Source: Histoplasma ohiense (lineage: Eukaryota > Ascomycota > Eurotiomycetes > Onygenales > Ajellomycetaceae). Taken from it: a stretch of 64,000 nt of DNA. The translations under genes and the position numbers were made by a program. This document shows, in pieces, positions 1 through 9,600 of this stretch. Positions within the stretch are counted from its first letter, which is position 1; every line of letters begins with the position of its first letter. The notes below the pieces were generated by a model, which was not told the origin of the DNA, ran no database searches, and saw only the letters and a program-made list of their open reading frames with translations. The stretch covers positions 5,518,001-5,582,000 of the forward strand of contig JAEVHH010000001.1 in NCBI GenBank assembly GCA_017607445.1, written 5' to 3'.

Positions 1-519
1 AGCTGTCACAGAAGAAGTCTGTTTTAGATTCTTTGATACAGATGCTGAATGATGAGTTCTTCACTAGTGCAATGATCACATCAGTGTGAATATGCTCTAG
101 AGTGACATGTCATTTCATGAGTGTTCTTATAAGAGGATTGTGATCACTAGATTGATTGTCAGATTTCTCTGTGATTGTCAACATTGCATCTCTGTAATTG
201 TAAGATTTGATCATAAAATGAATGATCTGAAATGAGTGATGAATGTCTATTTGAAATTCTTGTTCTATAATCTTGTAGACTGATTCTTTGAATGTGTGAA
301 CAGCAGTGAAGTTGGCATCATTCAGAGTTTTTATTGTAAAATAAGAAGGAATGATGTCAGATAGTTGATATCTGAAACCTTGATCTTCTAACTTGGCAAA
401 GAATAGAAGATTGATCATGAAATTGAGAATTCAGTGAATATGATCAACTGAAATATTCTCTTTTTCTGATTCAAAAAGAATATCATCTATCTTCTCAACT
501 CATTCTACTTCATCATTCA
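1..519 (-). mobile_element. Ty1/Copia retrotransposon remnant, pre-integrase part
   Basis: Minus-strand reading frame at 110-418 contains NLLFFAKLEDQGF, which matches the GAG-pre-integrase signature of Copia polyproteins (usually NLLSISKLE..G). Upstream sequence (420-519) continues in the same frame with two TGA codons. It fits directly onto the Copia gag-protease remnant that resumes at 7515, so the two pieces are halves of one element split by the hAT insertion at 520-7506. The rest of the polyprotein (integrase, reverse transcriptase) would lie to the left of the window. AT-rich, almost without CpG, not coding-competent. Confidence 0.7.
512..519. repeat. Left 8-bp target-site duplication of outer hAT
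   Basis: ATCATTCA directly precedes TAGACTGGCC at 520. Its partner ATCATCCA follows the right end at 7507-7514. They match at 7 of 8 positions; the single difference is C/T, as expected from later mutation. Eight base pairs is the standard hAT duplication length. Confidence 0.7.
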
Positions 520-807
520 TAGACTGGCCGGTGGGACCATGAATTTCACATTTGATTTGATTTGATTTGGTCCCAGTCCATTTCTTGGCGTGATTTCCAG
601 TGGGACCAGAATCAGAATGGGAGTGTAAAGAGATCAAAATTTTCAGAAATGAAGTGTAAAAGAATCAGATTTAGATCTAACATGACTATTATGAAATCAA
701 CAAAATTTATTATTTCATGCAAAGTGACTGACTATGAAAAACAAGAATGTGATCTGAAACTGATCATGATTTTAGCTCAAGTTTGGTCCTGTTCTGATGA
801 TTATATA

Positions 808-885
808 ATACATGACAATTGGTAACAATTATTGGTAACACTCACAATACATGACAATTGGTAACAATTATTGGTAACACTCACA
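808..885. repeat. Perfect 39-bp tandem duplication, subterminal
   Basis: Two identical 39-bp units (808-846, 847-885) each contain two TTGGTAACA blocks. The same block recurs near the right ends of both hAT copies (around 2450 and 7190), so it may be a transposase-binding subterminal repeat. That role is inferred. Confidence 0.75.
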
Positions 886-1620
886 AGCTCATTAATACTA
901 TATACAATCACACTCAATTTTTTCCTCCACTATATCATTGGAAGAGAATTCTGTCACAATAGAATTCTTATCAACAATTTCTTTTTCTTTTCCATGCTTA
1001 ATCATCATCAATTTCTTTACAGTTTCTCCTTGCAATTGACTATGACAATAGTGACAAATATCTCAACTTGAGTTAAACTTTCTCTCCATACCAACTCCTG
1101 TCAATGGAATTGTCAGAATATCACATGCCATCATTGTCACTGTTGAGTACTGACTACTGATCATCCTCCACAGATCTAAAATAGATTTTTCTTTGATATT
1201 AACAGAATCATCATATAGATAGCAGTCAAATTCAGTGTTGCAAGAATTTTGTTTGCTCAGATTTTCAGCAGCAATCAACAAGTGCAAATTCTTAATCAAT
1301 AAATATTAGTAACAGATTAATATCAATATCTCAGTGAGTATTATAAAAAACAAAGTTACTAATCAAAGAATCATGCTCTATTGACTCTTCAATTTATGTA
1401 TTATTCTGTTCATATTGTCAATAGTTGTTGTTGTAGTATGTCTGAGCTATATCAACATAGATTTGTCGTTCTTCCGCTGTTCAATCCCCGGAAGTATATG
1501 CATTGATTCAATGAGAGGAATCAAGTACAGCAGCAACAGCATAGTAATCAGCAAATGATTGATTGATTCTCATATAATACTCTGCAAGTTTGTCTCAAGC
1601 TCTTTCAATTGCTGCAGAAA

Positions 1621-2708
1621 TAGGCTGGCCGGTGGGACCATGAATTTCATGTTTGGTTTGGTTTGGTTTGGTCCCAGTCCATTTCTTGGCGTGATTTTCA
1701 GTGGGACCAGGATCAGAATGGGAGTGTAAAGTGACTAGAATTATTAGAACATGAGTGAAATGGGACTAATAAATCTTGATATTTCATGTAAAGTGACTGA
1801 CTATCAAAAATAAGAACATGATCTGGGACTGACTATGATTTTGACTGAGGTTTGGTCCCGTTCTGATGATTATATAATACATATCTTAGATATCAATCTG
1901 ATGATATGATTGGTGGAGATATCACCTCTATCTAGTGCTGTCAACCAATTTGCCCCTGCCAACCTATCTACTGCTGCTAATCTATCGCCGCTGCTAAGCT
2001 ATCCCTCGCTGCTAAGCTATCCCTCGCTGCTAAGCTATCCCTCGCTGCTAAGCTATCGCTGCCAACCTATCTATTGCTGCAAGCTATCCCTTACTGCTAA
2101 GCTATCGCTGCCAACCTATCTATTGCTGCAAGCTATCCCTCGCTGCTAAGCTATCGCTGCCAACCTATCTATCGCTGCCAACCTATCTATCGCTGCCAAT
2201 TTATCTACCACTGCCAATCTATCTATCGCTGCTAATCTATCGCTGCTGTCAATCTATCTATCGCTGCTAATCTATGTATCGCTGCTAATCTATCGCTGCT
2301 GCCAATCTATCCCTCACTGCTAAGCTATCCCTCGCTGCTAAGCTATCACAGCCAATCTACCGCGGCGAATCTATCTATCACTATCATTACTAGTTCAAAA
2401 TAGAACTAGAGCATAAATACACTAAACTTCTTTTGATAGGTAATGATTTTTGGTAACACTCATAGCATTATATCATCTATATAGGGTAAATCATGGTCCC
2501 ATTTGGTCCCATTTTAACAAAATGGGACCAAATGGGACCAGAATCAGTAATTTATAAGAAGAACATGACCTGGGACTAGATTTATAATATAAACAGTGTA
2601 AAGTGACTAATTTAATAAACACTATATGGGACCAGGACTAAGAAATTTGATAATGGGACTGGAGAAATATTTAGTCCCAGTTCCATGCATGGTCACACGG
2701 CCAGTCTA
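1621..2708. mobile_element. Non-autonomous hAT relative (inner nested copy)
   Basis: Starts TAGGCTGGCC at 1621 and ends GGCCAGTCTA at 2708. It is flanked by a perfect 8-bp duplication TGCAGAAA (1613-1620 and 2709-2716). About 270 bp at the left and 260 bp at the right resemble the corresponding ends of the outer hAT, while the centre is a CTGCTAAGCTAT-type minisatellite. No transposase is present, so it depended on another element. It keeps GG and CG dinucleotides that the outer copy has lost, which makes it the younger insertion. Confidence 0.8.
1975..2375. repeat. Degenerate minisatellite inside the inner element
   Basis: Variants of CTATC-(C)CTCGCTGCTAAG and CTATC(T)ATCGCTGCCAAC repeat about twenty times with an 11-18 bp period. 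The short frame running through it at 1910-2149 is repeat translation, not a gene. Confidence 0.85.
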
Positions 2709-5006
2709 TGCAGAAATAACTCTATTTCAGAATTGCTCTTCTCATACACAAATCATCTGAGTTTTCAAATGAGTAAATAAACTGTTGTATATTCATCAAG
2801 AAGCTTGCATCATTGATGTTACTGTAATAGACACAGCCTTTGTTGTTTTGTAAAAGATAAACAACAGTTCAACAACATATTTTAACTGTGCTCACTCTGT
2901 ATCAGAAAGTTTCAGAGCATGAATCTTCTCTCACTCAGAATTCTGAACTCAATGATTCACAGCATCTTTTAGTCAAAATGCTCAAACTGTCATCTCATAG
3001 ATAGAACTCCATCATGTTCAAACATCTTGTATCATATTAAGAGAAGGAACTGAGCTGTGTATGGCTTGAATATTGTGGAATTGTTGTTGTTGTTTGGGAG
3101 AAGTACTGATTGCATTGACAATGTGATGAATCTAAAAAAGATAATAAGATAGTTAGCAAATTGATCAATTTTCACTGAAGCATTATCAAATATCATTACC
3201 TTGCAAAGAGTTGATGAGAATGTGATGTGAGTAACAATTTCAACATCATTCTCATCAAAACAACTGGTCAATTCTGTGTTTTCAGATTCAATATTCAGAT
3301 CTTTAATCAATGCTTGAACAACAAGCTGAATAACATGTGCAATACAGAGAATATATCCACATTTATCATTTCATCTATACAATATCAGTTTTTGTTTCAG
3401 ACTCTGCATCATGATCAAGTTGTTTGCTGCATTGTCTGTCATGATTGTGAGAAGATCTGACAAAATATCTCAGTAATCATTTTTAATAATTGTCATGAGA
3501 ACATCAGTCATATATTCATCTGTATGACTGCTCTTCAATTGTTCAAAGTCAATCAATTTCTCTTTATAATTTCAATTCTCATCAATGAAATAACAAACTG
3601 CACTCAAAAAGAATAGATTGTTGGTGCTTGTTCATGCATTCACTGTCAGTGATATCTTCTGTTGTTTCTTCAACAGAAGTCCAAGTTGTTGTATATCATT
3701 GTTGTAATGTGTATCAAGGGAAGAGCAGAGACTGGATTGATGAGGAATTTGAATATATGAATTAAACATTTGAAGTAAAGTTTGAAATTCCAAGTTTTCA
3801 ACAGCACACAGTGGAAGATTCAAGAATATACATAGATATAGAAGTTGTTCTCAAAAGTTGTCTGATGAAAGAGTTGGAATTGAAAGATCAGCATCAGTTT
3901 GTTGTCATTTTCACATGTTTTCCTGCAAAATAGTACATAAGCATTATCAAATATTGTTATCATTAATGAGAGTAGATGATATAAGTATCAGTTCATGAAG
4001 AATATTCTGATGTTTTCCTCTAAACTGTAGACAATCAGCAGATTTCAAATGTTGTGTGATTTCTTCTGATTCATGTCCACTTCAGAATGGATGTTTTTGT
4101 ATGGAGTTGCAATGATTACAGCAGAGAAATGGCTCTTCAGTGATCTTCACAGCAACTTGTTGAAAGTTTTTCCATAGATCTTCTCATTGTCTATGCTGAC
4201 TTTTCCATAGATTGCATTGTTTTTCATCACTAAGAAAAAAGAAAGTGTGCATCCATCAGACTTGAAAGAGCTCATCTTGCAAGGACTTGTAAACAATATA
4301 AATTGTTTGATCCACTCTTATTTCTATAAGATCTTGAATCTCCATTAAAGAAGGTGATGAATTCCCTGATTCAGCAATTACTGAAGTTGCCATGATGAAT
4401 ATAAATGATGAGAAATTATGTGTGGAATGAATTCTGAGGATAATAAAGTTAAGAAATTTGTTGAGTTTTTTTTTACTCCCTTTTCATTAACCCACTCTAA
4501 TTGGTTAGAACACTAGTAGAATATATTTATAAACAACAACAAAATTATGATAAAATAGAAAAGAATGATAATTAAAATATTAAAGATATTATTAAAGTTT
4601 ATACAAAAAGTTGATTCATTAGATATATTATCTATCTCTAATATATCACAATTCCGCAGTATGAATTTATCACCTTTCATTGTTTACCAATACTATATGT
4701 AAAGTCACACACACCTTACAGTATACATACACATATATATATATATATATATCATGAGCATAATATCACTACAATAATATATTCTCACAACAAAGAATTG
4801 CATAATGTAAAATATCAAATAAAAAATTTGTAATCTCTGACAGATAATAATACAATTAATTTAACAAAAATATTAAAAAACAAACATGTAAAAAAAAAAA
4901 TTTTTTCTTAGATCATTTTCTCTTCTTCTTCAATTTTCTTCTTCTTCTTCTTCTTCTTCTTCTTCTTCTTCTTCTTCTCTTTCTCTTTCTTTTCATTCTT
5001 CACAAT

Positions 5007-5870
5007 TCAATTCTTCTCTTTCTTCTTCTCTCTCTTCTTCTTCTTCTCATTCAAGGAAACAACCACCTCAAAACCCTTCTCAGCTATCTTCTCAGATGAG
5101 GGAGAATTCTCCTCTCTTTTCATCAAATTCACTTGAGCTTCAAAGTTCTGCATCTTCTGATCTGCTGTCTCAGATTCTACTTCTGCAGCAAGTAAATTAG
5201 CATGCTCAGAAAGCAATGCTGTCTTCTCAATGTTCTGAATCATTGAGTGCATACAAGATCTAAACAAGACTTCAATGCTCTGATTCTCTTCAGAAGCCTG
5301 CTAATCAATTAGACAACAGAATCATTATCAAAAAACATTATCAATGAATATATTCAAAATACAATCTATCAGCTTGAGCTTCTTTATCTTGCAGACAAAC
5401 ACATCTTCAATCTTCTTCTGACAGCACTTTTTCACAGTCATCATCTTCTCAGTTCTCTTTCTCTTCATCTTAGTCTCAAATCATTCTCATGAGCACTTCT
5501 GATTTCAGTGCTGCTGCATGAGCAACTCCACTGCTTTCTTCTTCAACTTCTCACACATTGAGCCATCAGCATCATTCCTTTCATAATATTAGTCAAATTT
5601 CAGCAGAAGTATTACTCAAAATCATTATCAATCTACTTCATTACAGAGTTTTTTCAAGACAATATGACATGTTTTGCAATCAGCCTCTTCACACTTGAAG
5701 AATTCTTTCTCTTCCCTCTCAAGATGATGACAGCACTTGCATGCCTTGATGATACACAGAGCCATCAAATGTTCCTTGAAAAGAGGAACAGATATGTTTT
5801 CAGCAGAAGAGAGAGAGAGAAACACATTCTAATTATAATGATAGAGATTTCTAGAGAAAATAATATATTC
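5007..5870 (-). pseudogene. Coiled-coil protein remnant carried by the hAT element
   Basis: Two minus-strand open stretches (5628-5825 and 5007-5267) are joined by a readable third segment (about 5390-5575). They encode a charged, helix-prone protein: a Cys/Lys/Glu-rich block (KCEEADCKTCHIVLKKL), then a predicted coiled coil (SEHANLLAAEVESETADQK), ending in a Lys-Arg-Glu tail encoded by a CTT/TCT microsatellite (4930-5050). Intron-like gaps with CTAAT branch motifs and AG acceptors lie near 5580-5630 and 5290-5345, so it was probably a spliced gene. TGA codons interrupt the middle block. I recognise no family; it may be an accessory protein of the transposon or an independent captured gene. 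Confidence 0.4.
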
Positions 5871-6410
5871 TTTTTATAAGTTACTATCCATGCAGAAATG
5901 TGATGGGAAGAACAGAGATATATCAAAGAATTCAAGAAGAAAGAAAATCTACTTCTATATGTTATGAGAAATTACATATCTCATAGCAACACTGTTTGCA
6001 TTTTTGTGCTACTTGTTGATATCATGTACTGCATGCACTCTGCAAGTTATATTATGGCTGAATGCAGATGAGATGTTTCTTTGTTGCTATAGAGATTATT
6101 TGTATATGCAATCTCTCAGTTTAACATTCACACATATTTTTCTTTTTCTTTGTTCTTTCTCTCTTCTCTCTCTAACCCATCATAATTCCACAGCAGTATG
6201 TTAACTATTAAAAGCAATATGAATATCTCAATGTTTTCTGTGAATGAATACTGATTGATTAATTGATTCTATCTAGCAAATTCATCATCACAAGTCTCTG
6301 TTCTTTCTTCTCTGAAATCTACACATCTATTCCCTGCGCTCATTCTCTCTCACTTCTCAATTTCTTCCCCCTCACTTCTTGATTCCTTCTCCCCCTCTCC
6401 AATAAAAAAA

Positions 6411-7010
6411 ATGGCCTGTGATAAGAGTATTTCTCATCAGAGAGCAATGTCAACAACTGCTGCTTTCCACAAGACAGCATATGAGCAGTGAGTAGCAGAG
6501 TGAGAAGCAGTCTGAGCTCATCATCATGAGCAGCATTTCAATGCTCACTGTGCTGTGTGGAAGGTGTGCAACCCCCACTCTCATATGAAAAAAGTGAATA
6601 AGTAGAGTATGAAATTCAAAGTAACACTTTTTGATAACACTAGATACTGATATGAAAGTAGAAACTATTCATGAAATCTGTTATTATCAGAAGTCTGAGA
6701 ATCTTATTTTCCTCAAGACTGCATTTGCACATTTTGTTCAAGAGATTGATGAGAGAAAGTATCACTTTCAGCATTCTGCTCTTGATACTCTTCAAGTTGC
6801 TGTGGAGACAATGTTGGTCACACTTTTTGAGTGTATGATATCATGTGAAAACAGATGTAACAATATCTCACTAATCATTTCATAGATGATCTTAAGATTA
6901 TGATTCATTGTGAGCAGATGACTCTCACTGTGAGGGATATTAGATTGATGATGAAGATCATTGAAGGATTGAGTAGTAATTTTTTTGACAATTATAGATT
7001 GAAAAAATGA
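6411..7010 (+). pseudogene. Histone H3/CenH3-like gene, CpG-decayed, inside hAT element
   Basis: The frame from 6644 gives IHEICYYQKSENLI, then FAHFVQEI, HFQHSALDTLQVAVETML and VTLFE. Across a 53-nt intron (6833-6885, GTATGA...CACTAATCATTTCATAG) it continues IMIHCEQMTLTVRDIRLMMKIIEG to the stop at 7010. This follows the H3 order alphaN (LREIRRYQKSTELL), alpha1, alpha2 (FQSSAVMALQEA..AYLVGLFED), alpha3 (RVTIMPKDIQLARRIRG). The likely first exon begins at ATG 6411 (MACDKSISHQRAM...), with a basic tail in which several TGA, CAT and TGT codons sit where arginines would be expected, as CpG decay would produce. It could join at 6606/6644 through a 37-nt intron, with one TAG left in the tail. The tail is unlike canonical H3 (no ARTKQTARKS) and loop 1 is about three residues shorter, so a centromeric or divergent H3 is more likely than replication H3. 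Known: H3 family fold. Inferred: capture by the transposon. Confidence 0.65.
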
Positions 7011-7506
7011 GTTTTGTTTTATTTTTATTTTTTTTTTTTCATTATTTTTTTTTTTGCTGAAGATTTTTGTTTTTTTTTTTTTTTATAATATTCTCAGTTG
7101 TTGTTTTTGTTTTTGTTTTTTAATTTTCAAAATGTCTACAAGCATATAATGATATTTCTGTTGTGACATCAAAAAGATAACAATATTTGGTAACACTCAC
7201 ATCATAATTAGCTACCATTCAGCATAAAGATATATGTATTATGTAATTATGGGTAAGTCATGGTTCTGTTTGATCTCATTTTGTAAAATGGGACCAAACA
7301 GGACTGTGACTCAGAAATCAAGGTAAGAACAGTATTCAGAATCTAAATATTTCTCATAAACAGTGAAATGAGATCAGAGCTATAATACAAACAGTGTAAA
7401 GTGACTGGTTTGAAAAACAATATATAGAACCAGGACCAAAATATATGAGAATGAAATCAATGCTAAAATTGGTCATGGTCTCATGCATGATCACACGGCC
7501 AGTCTA

Positions 7507-7514
7507 ATCATCCA
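7507..7514. repeat. Right 8-bp target-site duplication of outer hAT
   Basis: ATCATCCA follows GGCCAGTCTA ending at 7506 and pairs with ATCATTCA at 512-519. Confidence 0.7.
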
Positions 7515-9180
7515 CAGTGGTAATTTGTAAATCACTCTGAAATGACTTCAAATGCATCAATGAGTGCCTTTCATCTGTCATATTGAAGCTTGCACAGATG
7601 TTGAGATACCAAGGTTTGAATGTTGTAGTAAATGATGCAGATAAAGCAATTGCTGTATTAGCACTAAATTACAAGATGAAAAGATCTGATACTTTGATAT
7701 CAGTAGATTTATCATCATTCTTATTCTTCTTCTTATCTTTTCTCTTCTTTTTGATATCTTCTGTATTGTCAGTGCTTTTGTTATCTTTGTTGTCCCTTCT
7801 CCATCACTCAGATGTCTTGTCAGAGTTCAGATGATAGTATATAGCTTTTGTATGCTCTGAAATTCTGCAGTATCTGCACTTTGCAGTTGCAGTGGAAGTT
7901 GTGTTGTTGTTATTATTGATGATCATGTTAATCTTTGAAGATTTAGAGTGTTCAGAATCCTCTGACTTGTTCATACAGTGAGTGATTTGCTTTGTAAGAT
8001 TATTAATATCTAGATTGACAATCAGACTCTGATCTGTTCTATAGAATGTATCAAGACAAGATTTGATATAGAATCTCTGATAATTTCAGAGATCAATTAT
8101 AAAGAAATTATGAAGATAGTTCTCACTGCAGTCCTCTGTGAATTCTCACATGTGAGTGGATAGATAGTGATATCAGCAAATGTACATCAGATAATCACCA
8201 TTCTTAACATGCAGATGAGTAAATTCTTTGAGAATGCTAATTCTCTTCTTCTCAAGAAACATTATATATACTACACTTATCTTGTTTCATAGAGCTGCTG
8301 TGTTGTCAGATTGTATGGATTCCATCATTAAACAGACAGAATCTATCAAGGATTGCAACATCTGATGAAAAAGTAATTTTGAACATATCACTCAGTATTG
8401 TTGATTGAGTGAAGATAAACCCTCAGATGATTTCTGCTGATTTTTATTTAGAATATTTGCATCATCAATCACCTCTGCATCCAACAATATTGCTATCTTC
8501 CACATTTGATAGTTGATGTCATTGAATATAGTAACAGACTTCATATTCAACAAGATCTGTGCTTTCTTCTGATATTCACAAGCCAGAAGATTCAGATCTT
8601 CTACTGATATAGAATTCAAAGAGAATGAAGAAGATGATTGTATATACACTGTCATCAGTCACTTACAGAGTGCAATGAGATCTGTCACAGTTATAGTCAT
8701 CATATCATTGAAATTCAGAGTAGACATTGATATAGAACTGAGTGTGCTATTTTCAGATTCTTCACATTCTGACATCTTATCTGTATTGTATGCTGAGTCA
8801 GAGATTGTAGTATCTTTCTCTGTCATCATATATTCAGTTTGATCATCCTCTGCTTCTGAGTCAGATTCTTGCTCAACAATAGAGGAGAAGAATTGAAGAA
8901 CTCTTGATTGTGAATATAGTGTCTTCTTACATTCTGATATGAGGATTGCAGATAATTGAGAATCACTCATAATCAATCTGATTTAGAGAGGTTCTGAATG
9001 AAAATAAATAAGTTTTTGATCTCTTCAAGATTGTAATGAAATCTCTGCAGCAGTCTCAACAGTAATTCTGTCAATTACATCACTTTTGTAGACAAAGAGT
9101 TCTCTTTTCAGGGGAATATTGTCCAACTCATCCAATATAATGTCAGTTGCAGTGTATTCTAATTAAAATGTCTTGTTTTA
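7507..9180 (-). mobile_element. Ty1/Copia retrotransposon remnant: gag, zinc knuckle, protease
   Basis: Reading minus from ATG at about 8970 (MSDSQLSAILISECKKT), one frame runs through a serine-rich acidic leader and the Copia gag signature NYQMWKIAILLDAE (about 8480-8510), then a UBN2-like gag block near 8200-8300 (AALWNKISVVYIMFLEKK). A CCHC zinc-knuckle remnant follows near 7850 (CRYCRISEHTKAIY, last Cys lost). After it comes a protease-like segment, WYLNICASFNMTDERHS, in which the DSG triad has become NIC. The frame contains several TGA stops (for example after LIALCK and NQQY). It stops at the hAT insertion point and resumes at 519. I saw no clear LTR in 8980-9200. Confidence 0.75.
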
Positions 9181-9600
9181 TTTAAAAATCTGCTATTCAG
9201 GCCATAACCTGTGGGATGGTTAATCTTCTCATTGTGCGATCGCTAGCTAACTATATAGGGGTAATCACGTGCGGTGGAGGGCCGCCTGGGCAACTAGTGC
9301 CCAACAGAATAATCTGAAAAAATAAGTAGTAAAATAGTCATTTTAATACGGTGATTGGAAAATATATAAGCGAGGTGTGTCGTTTGACAGCTTTACGCCA
9401 AACCAACTCTTTGCAGCACAATCCATCCATATCTAACACACAAGGAACGGATTCCAATTCGATTCTGGTATCTCTCAAAAAGGGGCCCCAGATGTAAGTC
9501 CACCTCGAGTCGACAGACACAGGAGAGCATTGAAATAGCATAACCCAAAATAGACACAAACATGACAAGCATATTCCAATATTCCAATATCGTCAAAACT
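9181..9600. other. Boundary between AT-rich repeat tract and genic DNA
   Basis: Base composition changes within about 60 bp near 9190-9250: CpG reappears (GCGATCGC, CACGTGCGG) and the TGA/TCA-rich texture stops. The remainder is the 3' flank of the thiolase gene. No gene seen. Confidence 0.7.

Larger units (their letters stand above)
1063..4393 (-). pseudogene. hAT transposase, decayed, interrupted by inner element
   Basis: Reading from 4393 downwards, ATG opens MATSVIAESGNSS and leads into a BED-type zinc finger (CNHC, then H-x5-C, about 4040-4130). The carboxyl end (1299 to 1063) carries a typical hAT dimerisation (hATC) motif, DLWRMISSQYSTVTMMACDILTIP followed by GVGMERKFN (shown in two pieces; consensus W....YP.L..MA.DIL.IP.....ERVFS). 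Within the first 120 codons at least three TGA stops occur where tryptophan or arginine would be expected. The frame is interrupted at 1621-2708 by the nested insertion, and frames between 2750 and 4000 are broken. Non-functional. I did not locate the catalytic acidic residues with confidence. Confidence 0.7.
520..7506. mobile_element. hAT-superfamily DNA transposon (outer copy, interrupted)
   Basis: The left end TAGACTGGCC at 520 is mirrored by GGCCAGTCTA ending at 7506, with an 8-bp target duplication outside. Length is 6,987 bp, about 5.9 kb without the nested insertion. Subterminal DNA at both ends carries the motif GGTAACACTCA; near the left end it lies in a perfect 39-bp tandem duplication (808-846 and 847-885). 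Cargo: a hAT-type transposase (minus, 1063-4393), a coiled-coil frame (minus, 5007-5870) and a histone-H3-like gene (plus, 6411-7010). All coding parts are decayed. The element sits inside a Copia retrotransposon, between the protease-like and pre-integrase parts. Confidence 0.75.
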
